Positions 53,705 to 62,049 of a stretch of DNA of 64,000 bases are shown piece by piece. Origin of the DNA: Zobellella maritima. GTDB lineage: Bacteria > Pseudomonadota > Gammaproteobacteria > Enterobacterales > Aeromonadaceae. The notes below the pieces were generated by a model, which was not told where the DNA came from, ran no database searches, and saw only the letters and a list, made by a program, of their open reading frames with translations. How positions within the stretch are numbered: the stretch's first letter is position 1; every line of letters starts with the position of its first letter. The stretch spans positions 1,922,759 to 1,986,758 of the forward strand of contig NZ_QCZE01000001.1 of assembly GCF_003075035.1 (NCBI RefSeq), in the 5' to 3' direction. The translations under genes and the position numbers were made by a program.

Positions 53705-54618
53705 GTTTTCGGCTCCGCCCGGCCATAATTTTGCTCACACACCTGCCAGAAGGCTTCGGCGGTGTCGGACAAGGGCCGACTGCAGCGATAGAGGCACACA
53801 TTGAGCGGCAGCTGCCAGCTTACCCCGCCACAGATCACCAGAAAGCCCTGGCGCAGTTCCTCCCGAATGGCAAAGCTCGGCACCCAGGCAATGCCCATGC
53901 CCTGCATGGCCATCACCTTGAGGCTGTCGGCCAGGGGCGACTCAAACGCCTGGCGCAGGGTGACCCTGCGCGGCCGGCTGCGCAACAACCGCTCCACACA
54001 GCGACCGAGAAATATTTCCCCGGGGTAGCCCAGGTAAGGCAGGGTGGCCCCGTCGGCGGCGTCCAGGTTGAAAATGGCCCTGCCCTCTTCGTCTGCCCGG
54101 CACACCGGTACCAGCTGTTCGGTTTGCAGCTCAAAGCGGTGAAAGTGCGCCGGGGCCAGGGAGGGATCCTCAAAGGCCAGCAGAAAATCGCAAATGCCGT
54201 TTTTCAGGGCCTGCACGCTGTCATCCACGTTGGCCACCAGCTGGCGGGTGCTGATGCCCTCCAGCTCCTGACGAAATGACTGCAAAAAGGCGGGAAACAA
54301 GGACAGCGACAGGGTGTGAGACACGGCAAAGTCGATGGTGTGGGCGCCGCACTGTTTCATGGAGCGCAGGTGGCTGATGCTGTCGGCCAGCTGGGTGACC
54401 AGGTTCCGGGCCGTAATGCGAAACAGCCGCCCTTCATCGGTGAGTTGCACCGGCATGCTGGTCCTGTCGACCAGCTCGCAGCCCAGGGCGGCCTCCAGCG
54501 CCCGAATGCGCCGGCTGAAGGCGGGCTGGGTCATATGCCGCTCCTCGGCAGAACGGGAAAAGCTCTGGGTATGGGCCAGGGAGAGAAAGTCTTCCAGCCA
54601 TTTTGTTTCTATGTTCAT
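53701..54618 (-). CDS. LysR family transcriptional regulator
   Basis: This 305-residue LysR regulator has an N-terminal winged helix (WLEDFLSLAHTQSFSRSAEER, then TQPAFSRRIRALE) and an effector domain. It overlaps the kinase gene by four bases, so LysR, kinase and response regulator form one coupled operon. It is divergent from the aspartate/glutamate racemase gene across about 270 bases and may control that gene. The combination of a LysR protein and a sigma-54 two-component system in one transcript is unusual. Confidence 0.9.
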   Translation of the reverse strand: MNIETKWLEDFLSLAHTQSFSRSAEERHMTQPAFSRRIRALEAALGCELVDRTSMPVQLTDEGRLFRITARNLVTQLADSISHLRSMKQCGAHTIDFAVSHTLSLSLFPAFLQSFRQELEGISTRQLVANVDDSVQALKNGICDFLLAFEDPSLAPAHFHRFELQTEQLVPVCRADEEGRAIFNLDAADGATLPYLGYPGEIFLGRCVERLLRSRPRRVTLRQAFESPLADSLKVMAMQGMGIAWVPSFAIREELRQGFLVICGGVSWQLPLNVCLYRCSRPLSDTAEAFWQVCEQNYGRAEPKT

Positions 54619-54891
54619 GCACCACCCTTGGCTCAGTCACCCGCAGCGTCGGTCATCATACTGACCGGTTCAGGCGGCATTATATCATTCGACGGCGGTG
54701 TTTCTCAGGGCAATATTGCGCCATGCCAACCCCGCACCGGGTATAACAAACCGGCATAACTGCGCCATCTCATTGATATTACAACCCCTGCTCAGCTGTT
54801 ATGCAGGCCGGACATAGGGGGTACCCAAACGGCATTGTCGGTGCCATGCCCGACTGTTTTAGGCTGCGAAAAACAGCCTGGAGACCCCCTT

Positions 54892-55602
54892 ATGAGTTCC
54901 CTTATCGGCATCCTTGGCGGCATGGGCCCGTTGGCCACCGTCGACTTCGTTACCAAAATCATCCACCAGACCCCTGCCACACGGGATCAGGATCACCTGC
55001 CCCTGCTGGTGCACTCGGTACCCCAGATCCCCGACCGTACCGCCTGCCTGATGGATAACAAGGAATCCCCCCTCGAGGCCCTGTTGCTGGGACTGAACAC
55101 CCTGATCAGCGGCGGCGCCGGCTGCATTGCCATTCCCTGCAATACCGCCCATTACTGGTATGAGCCCCTGGCCCGCGCAAGCCGCGTTCCCATTTTGCAC
55201 ATTGCCCATGCCTGCGCCGAGGCACTGGCACGGGAGCAGGTCACCTCCGTTGGCCTGCTGGCCACCGACGGCACCCTGAAGGCCGGCTTTTATGCCCGAC
55301 ACCTGGCGGAGTTTGGTATTAGCATGACAATACCCGATGCGGCGCTGCAGCAACGGGTGATGGAAGGCATCTATCTGGTCAAGTCCGGCGCCGTGGATCG
55401 GGGCGCCCGCGTACTGGACGACTGCATGGCCGAAATGCTGCAACAGGGTGTGGAGCGGGTCATTCTGGGCTGCACCGAAATTCCCTTTGCGCTGGATGCC
55501 ATCGGTTCGGCTCATGCCAGCCTTGGCATGGATGCCACCAAAGCCCTGGCGGCCGCCTGCGTGCAATGGCATGGCGCCCGGCAGATGGCGGTGGCGGCGT
55601 AA
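54892..55602 (+). CDS. Aspartate/glutamate racemase family protein
   Basis: This 236-residue racemase has the paired catalytic cysteines in IPCNTAH (C83) and LGCTEIPFAL (C194), typical of amino-acid racemases that use no cofactor. The N-terminus IGILGGMGPLATVDF is the usual family start. ATG 54892 is preferred to 54835 because homology begins there. It probably interconverts D- and L-aspartate or glutamate, feeding the amino acid imported by the symporter at 49018. It converges on the dipeptidase gene. Confidence 0.9.
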   Translation: MSSLIGILGGMGPLATVDFVTKIIHQTPATRDQDHLPLLVHSVPQIPDRTACLMDNKESPLEALLLGLNTLISGGAGCIAIPCNTAHYWYEPLARASRVPILHIAHACAEALAREQVTSVGLLATDGTLKAGFYARHLAEFGISMTIPDAALQQRVMEGIYLVKSGAVDRGARVLDDCMAEMLQQGVERVILGCTEIPFALDAIGSAHASLGMDATKALAAACVQWHGARQMAVAA

Positions 55603-55622
55603 GGACAGGAAGATGGTTCGGA

Positions 55623-55639
55623 GCGGGCTGACAGCCCGC
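55623..55639. terminator. Hairpin between convergent racemase and dipeptidase genes
   Basis: GCGGGCT-GAC-AGCCCGC forms a perfect 7-bp stem in the 44-base gap between the two stop codons. There is no T-tract on either side, so its terminator function is tentative. Confidence 0.45.
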
Positions 55640-55646
55640 CCCGGCG

Positions 55647-56399
55647 TCAGTCTACGGAATATTTCTCCACTTCCCGACGCCAGCGGTTTTCCAGGCTGTC
55701 CAGCTGGGTCGCGCCATATATGGCACGGTCCGCGCCGGAATACCAGGCCCACAACTGATTGCCAAAATCGTAATGCCACCATTCGCTGGGCAGGTTGGTA
55801 AACCCGGCCGCCGTCATCACGCCATACAGCAGGCGACGGTTGTTAATGACCTCTATCTCCCTGACACCGGGGGCAGCAATCTCCTCGAAGGCATGGGTAT
55901 GTGACCAGGCGCTGGCTTCATCAAACTGGGTCCCCATATCCAGCATCAGTCCCTGGCGGTCCACCAGGGTAACATCGACCGAACCGCCGGTAAGATGGGG
56001 GCTGGGCGCGTCCGCCCGGGTACTGGGCAGCGAGACAAACTCCCGGGTCATCTGTTCCAGCTCGGCTGCCCCCTTATTCGGCAGGCGGGTTTCGAGGGCA
56101 TTATACAGGGTGTCATACAGATACTGTTGCACCCCATAAGGCCGCCAGCTGTCCAGCAGCAACAGCGATATGCCGGCGGGCAGTGCCTGGGCGGCCTGCA
56201 ACAGCCGTTGGTAGACACCGGTGCGCACATGGCATTCGGGCACGGCATTCGGTATGCCCATCTTGTAGTAGGCCGGATATACCTGTAGCGGCGCCGGTGC
56301 CAGGCTGACCGGTACCAGCGGCTCCTGGCACTCTGCGATGGCTATCTTGATCACGTCCGGCCAAAAGGGATCCGGGGTCAGGGGTATCCGGGTCTTCAT
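55647..56399 (-). CDS. ddpX: D-alanyl-D-alanine dipeptidase (VanX/DdpX family)
   Basis: This 250-residue zinc peptidase of family M15D has zinc ligands and catalytic residues visible in SPHLTGGSVDV (H135, D142) and EWWHYDF (E206, H209). The transition-state arginine is in SWRPYG (R86). No signal peptide is seen, so it acts in the cytoplasm and hydrolyses imported D,D-dipeptides. Its ATG overlaps the stop of the TRAP permease gene (ATGA), with GGAGG upstream, so it is translationally coupled to the transporter. E. coli ddpX is linked to an ABC dipeptide transporter instead. A nutritional role is inferred; vancomycin-type resistance partners (VanA, VanH) are absent. Confidence 0.88.
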   Translation of the reverse strand: MKTRIPLTPDPFWPDVIKIAIAECQEPLVPVSLAPAPLQVYPAYYKMGIPNAVPECHVRTGVYQRLLQAAQALPAGISLLLLDSWRPYGVQQYLYDTLYNALETRLPNKGAAELEQMTREFVSLPSTRADAPSPHLTGGSVDVTLVDRQGLMLDMGTQFDEASAWSHTHAFEEIAAPGVREIEVINNRRLLYGVMTAAGFTNLPSEWWHYDFGNQLWAWYSGADRAIYGATQLDSLENRWRREVEKYSVD

Positions 56400-57682
56400 G
56401 CGTAACCTCCCAGGACTCCCGGCAACCACAGGGTCAGTGCCGGAAACAGGATCAACAGCAGCAGCACACCCAGGGCAAGCAGCACAAAGGGCCAGATGGT
56501 TTTAAACAGGGCGGTGATCTCGAGCTTGCTGACCGCCGCGGCCACAAACACGCAGGCGCCCATGGGCGGCGTGATCAATGCGATGGTGATATTCAGGGTA
56601 ATCACCACGCCCAGGTGCACGGGGTCGATACCCGCGGCCATGGCGACCGGCACAAAAATAGGTGTCAGCAACATCAGCGCCGAGACTTCTTCCATAAACA
56701 TGCCGGTGACAAAGGTGATGGCGCTCAACAGCAACAGTACCAGCACCGGCTGTTCGATAAAGGGTTCCAGCAAGGCCACGAATGTCTTGGGCACCTGGGC
56801 ATAGGACAACAGCCAGCTGATGGCTGCAGAGGCCGCCATGATCAGGAAGATGGCGCTGGTCAGGCGGGCCGTTTCAACCAGAGCAGACCAAAAACGAGCC
56901 AGGGAAAGCTGACCCGCCACCAGACCGACCATTACCACGTAAAGCACCGTCAAGGCGCCGGACTCGGTCGGTGTTACCACCCCGAGCACGATGCCGCCCA
57001 CGATGATTACCGGTGCGAGCAGCGCCGGCAGGGCGCCCCAGCCGGCTGACCACAGCCGGGCCAGGGTCGGCTTTTCACCCGATACGGGCAGCCCGGCTCG
57101 CCGGGCATAGACCCAGTTCATCATCATAAAGGCGCATCCCAGGATCACGCCGGGGACCACCCCCGCCAGAAACAGGGCGCCGACCGAGGTATTGGTCAGC
57201 GAGGCATAGAGGATCATGAAGATGCTGGGGGGAATAATGGGGCCTATCAGCGAGCTACCGGCGGTCAGCCCCGCCGCATAGGGTGCCGAATAGCCTTCTT
57301 TCTTCATCGCCGGCACCAGCAGGGAACCGAGTGCCGAGGTATCCGCCACCGCCGAGCCATTGACCCCGGCGAAGAACACGCTGGACACCACATTGACATA
57401 GCCCAGACCGCCACGCCAGTGGCCGACCAGGGTCCTGGCCAGGGTCATCAGCCGCTGGGTCAGGCCGGCGCTGTTCATCAGGTTACCCGCCAGGATGAAC
57501 AGGGGAATCGCCATCAGGGAAAAGACATTGATGCCGCCAAAAAATTGCTGGGGCAGCATGCGCCCTATCATATCCGCATCGATAAAGAAAAAACCGACCA
57601 CGGCGGTAAGCAGCAGTGTCAGGAACAGGGGCACACCCAGCAAGATATGCACGATAAAGGTGGCAAACATCGCCAGGGTCAT
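56396..57682 (-). CDS. dctM: TRAP transporter, large permease subunit
   Basis: This 428-residue DctM-type membrane protein has about 12 hydrophobic segments. Conserved-looking blocks include GVPLFLTLLL, FILAGNLMNSAGLTQRL, SALGSLLVPAMKKEGY and GLIGPIIPPS-like SLIGPIIPPSIF. ATG 57682 overlaps the end of the small permease gene (ATGA); an in-frame extension to 57904 runs into that gene and is rejected. It forms the ion-driven channel of the TRAP system with the subunits at 57679 and 58197. Confidence 0.93.
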   Translation of the reverse strand: MTLAMFATFIVHILLGVPLFLTLLLTAVVGFFFIDADMIGRMLPQQFFGGINVFSLMAIPLFILAGNLMNSAGLTQRLMTLARTLVGHWRGGLGYVNVVSSVFFAGVNGSAVADTSALGSLLVPAMKKEGYSAPYAAGLTAGSSLIGPIIPPSIFMILYASLTNTSVGALFLAGVVPGVILGCAFMMMNWVYARRAGLPVSGEKPTLARLWSAGWGALPALLAPVIIVGGIVLGVVTPTESGALTVLYVVMVGLVAGQLSLARFWSALVETARLTSAIFLIMAASAAISWLLSYAQVPKTFVALLEPFIEQPVLVLLLLSAITFVTGMFMEEVSALMLLTPIFVPVAMAAGIDPVHLGVVITLNITIALITPPMGACVFVAAAVSKLEITALFKTIWPFVLLALGVLLLLILFPALTLWLPGVLGGYA

Positions 57683-58152
57683 AACTGCAAATCCTTTCTT
57701 TCGAACGGGCCACGCAAGATGGCGAACAGAAACAGCATAAGGAAACCAAGCGGCATGCTCAGCATCGGCCAGGTTCGGCTGATACCAAGTCCCATGGTGG
57801 TAAAGCGGCCGACGGAAAACGCGTAATGCCAGGAAAACCAGGCAAATGCGCCACTGATCACCACGGTAAGCAACCACTGGTAGAGTTTCAGCGCCGAGGC
57901 CCACTTCGACGGCAGCTTCTGTTCCAGCAGGTTGATGCGCATATGTTCATTACGAATCCACACCACACCGGCCGTCAGCAGCACAGTGCCGATAATCAGA
58001 AATCGGGAAAGCTCATCCATCCAGATGGGTGAGCGGCCTGCCAGGTATCTTGCGGCCACCCCATAGAGCAGCACCATGAGATTGCTGGCGATAAGCAGGC
58101 CTGCCAGGGTTTCCGACACGCGACTCAATACACGAAGGGTTTTTATGATCAT
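57679..58152 (-). CDS. dctQ: TRAP transporter, small permease subunit
   Basis: This 157-residue DctQ-type protein has four membrane segments, with RYLAGRSPIWMDELSRFLI and EHMRINLLEQKLP in the usual positions. It overlaps the large permease gene by four bases and follows the binding-protein gene after a 44-base gap with a stable hairpin. Confidence 0.9.
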   Translation of the reverse strand: MIIKTLRVLSRVSETLAGLLIASNLMVLLYGVAARYLAGRSPIWMDELSRFLIIGTVLLTAGVVWIRNEHMRINLLEQKLPSKWASALKLYQWLLTVVISGAFAWFSWHYAFSVGRFTTMGLGISRTWPMLSMPLGFLMLFLFAILRGPFERKDLQL

Positions 58153-58160
58153 AACAACAA

Positions 58161-58179
58161 GGCGGTGCCGGGCACCGCC
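58161..58179 (-). terminator. Intercistronic hairpin between dctP and dctQ
   Basis: A perfect 8-bp stem GGCGGTGC/GCACCGCC with a three-base loop is followed on the minus strand by TTGTTGTTAT. It probably causes partial termination or RNA stabilisation, so that more binding protein is made than permease. Confidence 0.6.
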
Positions 58180-58196
58180 ACCTTATCGGAAGGTAA

Positions 58197-59225
58197 TTAG
58201 TTGGATTTCACATCCTGCAGGGCCAGATCAATCCATTTCTGGTCGATATTCTGCTCCTGCAGCCAAGTGACATAGGAAGGCTTGGCCTTTTCCTGGAAGG
58301 CCGCCAGCTGTTCCGCCGTGGGACGGTAGACTTCCATGCCTTTGTCGGACAGGAACTGGACGCGCTCTTCAACCTTGGACTCGACCGACTGACGGTTAAT
58401 CTGATTGGCTTCTTCTACCGCTTCGGTCAGCGCCGCCCTCTGCTCTTCGGTCAGCGAGGCCATCAGCTGATCATTGGCCACCAGGAACTGATCGGAATAC
58501 TGGATGTTGGCCAGGGTCAGGTATTTTTGTACTTCCTGCAGGCTGCCCAGGATGATGTACATGGGCGGGTTCATCTGGCCATCGGCTACGCCCGTCTTCA
58601 TCGCCATGTACACTTCGGTCCAGGGAATCGGAGTGCCGGATGCGCCAAAGGCTTCGTACAGTGCGACCTGGCTCTTGTCCATGGCCCGGAAGCGCAGTCC
58701 CTTGAAATCATCGGGGTGACGGATGGGCCTCTTGTTGTTGGTAAACGCCAGGAAGCCGCCTTCTTCGACTACTGCCAGCAGGCGGGTGCCGGTACGCTGG
58801 TAGAATTCTTCCTGAGCAGCCTTCCAATACTCACCCTGGTCAAAGAAACGGCGCGCCTCGTCAAAGTCCTTGAACAGGAAAGGGATGGCACTCACGTAGA
58901 TTTCGGGAAACAGCGGCGATACGCCAGCAAAGGAAGCGATATTCAGGCTGGGCATGTTCATGACCTGCTCCATGCGCTGCTCCTCTTCACCCAGCATGCT
59001 GTTGGGATACAGCTTGAGCTCCAGCTCACCCTGGGTTTTTTCTTCCACCAGCTTTTTCAGGTTGGATGCAAACAGGTGCACCGCATTCTTGTCGGCATCG
59101 GGCGCACCATTATAAGACAGGTCAATGGTGGTTGCCGCTCCGGCCAGACCACTAATCAGCAAGGCGCCGGCTCCACATGCCGCGGACATCAATTTTGTTA
59201 ACGGTTTGATTTTATAAGTCGGCAT
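58197..59225 (-). CDS. dctP: TRAP transporter, periplasmic solute-binding protein
   Basis: This 342-residue DctP-type binding protein has a signal peptide of about 30 residues ending near GLAGAA. Family blocks include FASNLKKLVEEKTQGELELKLYP, MLGEEEQRMEQV, and LRFRAMDKSQVALYEAFGASG, with the conserved arginine region for carboxylate binding. ATG 59225 follows GGAG. It is the first gene of the TRAP-dipeptidase operon. A carboxylate-bearing ligand is expected for this family; the downstream dipeptidase hints at a D,D-dipeptide or a related peptidoglycan product. Confidence 0.92.
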   Translation of the reverse strand: MPTYKIKPLTKLMSAACGAGALLISGLAGAATTIDLSYNGAPDADKNAVHLFASNLKKLVEEKTQGELELKLYPNSMLGEEEQRMEQVMNMPSLNIASFAGVSPLFPEIYVSAIPFLFKDFDEARRFFDQGEYWKAAQEEFYQRTGTRLLAVVEEGGFLAFTNNKRPIRHPDDFKGLRFRAMDKSQVALYEAFGASGTPIPWTEVYMAMKTGVADGQMNPPMYIILGSLQEVQKYLTLANIQYSDQFLVANDQLMASLTEEQRAALTEAVEEANQINRQSVESKVEERVQFLSDKGMEVYRPTAEQLAAFQEKAKPSYVTWLQEQNIDQKWIDLALQDVKSN

Positions 59226-59289
59226 AGCCTCGATCTCCATATCCAGATTGGGTGTTGTAATACGACTCCGCCAGATTAGGCGTTGTTGT

Positions 59290-59329
59290 GTTGACTTTTC
59301 AATGCCAAAAGCATTGCAATAAAGTCAAC
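59290..59329. promoter_or_regulatory. Nested inverted repeat upstream of the TRAP operon
   Basis: Outer 9-bp arms GTTGACTTT (59290-59298) and AAAGTCAAC (59321-59329) enclose inner 6-bp arms CAATGC and GCATTG around CAAAA. All arms are perfect. The element lies 65-104 bases upstream of dctP and just after the LysR stop. It could be the operator of the LysR protein. Confidence 0.55.
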
Positions 59330-59354
59330 GCGATATTTAACACCATAATTTATT

Positions 59355-60260
59355 CTAATTAAAGAATAACATCCCATCGTGGAGATGATTGATCAGGGTT
59401 TCGGCCGACACTGTCAGCTCGCGCCCCTTATGGCTGACGATATGCGCACTCGCACCCGACAAAACCGGATGTGGCACAGGAACACAGGCTATTCTTCCCT
59501 GCTTTGTCTCGCTGTTTACCGTCAGCCGCGGCATAAAGGCCACGCCCATACCGGATAGCACAAAATTCTTTAAAACTGCGACAGAATTGGTTCTTAATTG
59601 GGGTTCAAAACGGATATGTTCCAGCTCTTCGACCAGGCTGATCAGTTGCCCCATGCCGAATTGCTGATCGATAAGGGCCAGGGGATACCCTGATATTTGT
59701 CGGATGGACAGTGGCGATAGCCTGGTGAGGGGGTGCTTCGGGGGGGTTATCAGCTCCAGCGGCTGACGGGTGACGACATGGGAATACAGCTCGGCGTCGG
59801 GCGAAGGCGCATAGACCAACGCCAAATCTACCCGATCTTCCTTTACCAGCCTTGTTGCCTCGTTGGCACCCGCCATTTCCACACTGATCTGAATCCCCGG
59901 ATAGCGCGCCATAAAGGCCTGTAATGGGGCGGAAATCAGATCGGCAATAAAACCTTCCCCAACGGCGAGACTGACACGTCCCCGTTTCAGGCTCTGCAGT
60001 GCCTCGATGCGCGACAGGGCAGCGTCCTCACTCGCCTTCTGCTGTCGAAACAGTGCGACCAGCTCTTCACCGACCTGAGTGAGCACAAACCCCTGCCCAC
60101 TCCGTGTGCCAACGGCTGCCCCCAGCTCCTCCTCCAGCTGCGTCAGCTGGCGGCTAATGGCTGAAGCATCAACATTCAGATGGACGGCGACTTTACGCAA
60201 TGAGCCGAAACGTGCGACTTCGTTGAGATATTTCAATGCCCGGGGATTAAGCTTCCACAT
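59355..60260 (-). CDS. LysR family transcriptional regulator
   Basis: This 301-residue LysR regulator has LNEVARFGSLRKVAVHLNVD and ASAISRQLTQLEEELG at the N-terminus and an effector domain after about residue 90. It is encoded just upstream of, and in the same direction as, the TRAP-dipeptidase operon, separated by a nested inverted repeat. It therefore probably controls that operon. The effector is unknown. Confidence 0.88.
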   Translation of the reverse strand: MWKLNPRALKYLNEVARFGSLRKVAVHLNVDASAISRQLTQLEEELGAAVGTRSGQGFVLTQVGEELVALFRQQKASEDAALSRIEALQSLKRGRVSLAVGEGFIADLISAPLQAFMARYPGIQISVEMAGANEATRLVKEDRVDLALVYAPSPDAELYSHVVTRQPLELITPPKHPLTRLSPLSIRQISGYPLALIDQQFGMGQLISLVEELEHIRFEPQLRTNSVAVLKNFVLSGMGVAFMPRLTVNSETKQGRIACVPVPHPVLSGASAHIVSHKGRELTVSAETLINHLHDGMLFFN

Positions 60261-60310
60261 ATCAGGATTCCATGATGGCCTGTCTCTAATGGTGAATAGT
60301 CATATACAAG

Positions 60311-60332
60311 AAAAAGCGCCTGGTCCAGGCGC
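60311..60332 (-). terminator. Rho-independent terminator after ccoG
   Basis: On the minus strand, GCGCCTG-GAC-CAGGCGC is followed by TTTTT. It lies about 115 bases after the ccoG stop and before the LysR gene start. Confidence 0.75.
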
Positions 60333-60445
60333 CGTCACCATATCCCGTCATGACAGGCAGGCCAAGCTCATTTACCTGGCATATCCAAGTCGCCATGGGT
60401 CGCCGCCGGTTATCCGCCCATAGGTTCCGTGCGAATATCACCCTG

Positions 60446-61864
60446 TTAACGACCGGAACTGAAAAATTTACTCCTGCTGCTGACCTGTATTCCGTCTTCC
60501 CTTGTCGCTCCCCTAACGGTGGCCACAAAGGTTAACTCCATAACGGGCGAATCGAGCTCATAGGGATCCACCGACAAACTGATCGGCAGGTGCTGTACTT
60601 CGCCCGCCGGCACGGTAATCTCGGTGGCACCAATCCATGTCAGCTCGTCCGGCCCCTGTACACGCAACAGGTAGCTCTGCTCCGTCTGAGTCTTGTTCGA
60701 AAGCTTGAGGGTATAGGTATTTTCTACCAAACCTTCACCTGTTTCCCGGTACAGCTGGTTGCGATCCCTGAGCACATCCAGTCCCACTGGCATGATATTG
60801 GCCGCCATGTAGACCAGCGCCACCAGCATCACGACCATCACGGCGCCATAACCGATAAGTTTGGGCCTGGCAGTGCGCGTCTGCCGATGCTGTAACGCCT
60901 GCTCGCTGGTGTAGCTGATCAGGCCTTTTTCGTAGCCCATATTGCCCATGGTTTGATCACAGGCGTCGATGCAGGCGCCGCAGTTGATGCATTCATACTG
61001 CAGGCCATCGCGGATATCTATGCCGGTTGGACACACCTGTACACACAGGTTGCAGTCGATGCAATCACCCAGCCCCTGCGCCTTGGGATCGGCCTTGCGG
61101 GGACGCGGACCCCGACTTTCTCCGCGCTGAGCATCATAACCAACGATAAAGGTATTTTGATCGAACATGGCCGATTGAAAGCGGGAGTAAGGACACATGT
61201 GAGTACACATTACGGTGCGCATCCAACCGGCGTTAAGATAGGTGCACAGGGCGAAAAACAGCACCCAGAAAACGGGCCAGAAGCCGGCCGAGAAGCTCAG
61301 CATGCCCAGGCCCAGTTCGGTGACCGGCACAAAGTAGGCGATAAAGGTAAAGCCGGTATACAAGGACACCAGCAGCCAGGCCAGATGTTTGCCGGTTTTT
61401 CGCCATAGTTTGTTGAACCCCCAGGGAGATTTGTCGAGCTGCCGACGCTTGTTGGCGCTGCCCTCGAATTTTTCCTCAAACCAGATAAACAGGAAGGTCC
61501 ATACGGTCTGCGGGCACAGGTAGCCACACCAGACCCGCCCCAGAAATGCCGTCATAAAGAACAGGGCAAACGCCGCCACCGCAAACAGCAGCGCAAGCAA
61601 GGTCAGATCCTGCGGCCAGAGGGTGGTACCAAAGACATGAAAACGCTGTTGGACAACATCCAGCAATATGGCCTGCCGCCCCTGCCAGCTCAGCCAGGGC
61701 CCCACCAGAAACAGCGCCATGAAAAACCAGCCCAGTTGCTTGCGCAGACGCTGCCAGCGGCCCTGCTGGGCACGCACATAAACATGCCCCTGATCGATAG
61801 GCCTGACAGGTCGTTTTTCTGGCGTGATGTTTTTTATGTCGATCCGGAGAGGTTGTTGGCTCAT
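60446..61864 (-). CDS. ccoG: Cytochrome c oxidase accessory protein CcoG
   Basis: This 472-residue membrane iron-sulfur protein (CcoG/FixG/RdxA family) takes part in copper delivery to cbb3-type oxidase. Membrane segments lie in the N-terminal half and near residue 340. Cysteine motifs include CGYLCPQTVW, CTHMCPY and two [4Fe-4S] ferredoxin sites CIDCNLCVQVCP and CINCGACIDACD. An Ig-like periplasmic domain follows. ATG 61864 is used; a GTG three codons upstream is also possible and neither has a strong ribosome site. The oxidase genes (ccoNOQP) are not in the window. Confidence 0.93.
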   Translation of the reverse strand: MSQQPLRIDIKNITPEKRPVRPIDQGHVYVRAQQGRWQRLRKQLGWFFMALFLVGPWLSWQGRQAILLDVVQQRFHVFGTTLWPQDLTLLALLFAVAAFALFFMTAFLGRVWCGYLCPQTVWTFLFIWFEEKFEGSANKRRQLDKSPWGFNKLWRKTGKHLAWLLVSLYTGFTFIAYFVPVTELGLGMLSFSAGFWPVFWVLFFALCTYLNAGWMRTVMCTHMCPYSRFQSAMFDQNTFIVGYDAQRGESRGPRPRKADPKAQGLGDCIDCNLCVQVCPTGIDIRDGLQYECINCGACIDACDQTMGNMGYEKGLISYTSEQALQHRQTRTARPKLIGYGAVMVVMLVALVYMAANIMPVGLDVLRDRNQLYRETGEGLVENTYTLKLSNKTQTEQSYLLRVQGPDELTWIGATEITVPAGEVQHLPISLSVDPYELDSPVMELTFVATVRGATREDGIQVSSRSKFFSSGR

Positions 61865-62049
61865 TTTACTCACAATTCAGATGAACGGGCCGGGTAATGC
61901 GGCTTCGGCCAGTCGTTCGGGAATGAATGGGGGGGAGTAAAACACAGGGCGCAACCAGGCGGTATAAACAGTTGCCGTCAATTCAGCTATAACAGTTTGA
62001 TTTGCCCGTGGTAGCGTCGGGTCGATATGGTGCTACGGGAAACTGTGAC

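Noticed and set aside
55647-56399. Vancomycin resistance gene vanX
   Set aside because: No VanA-type ligase or VanH dehydrogenase is nearby and the gene is coupled to a TRAP importer. A nutritional DdpX role is more likely.
57683-57904. Upstream extension of the large TRAP permease
   Set aside because: It runs back into the dctQ gene in another frame. The ATGA overlap at 57682 with family-like N-terminus MTLAMFATFIVHILLG decides the start.
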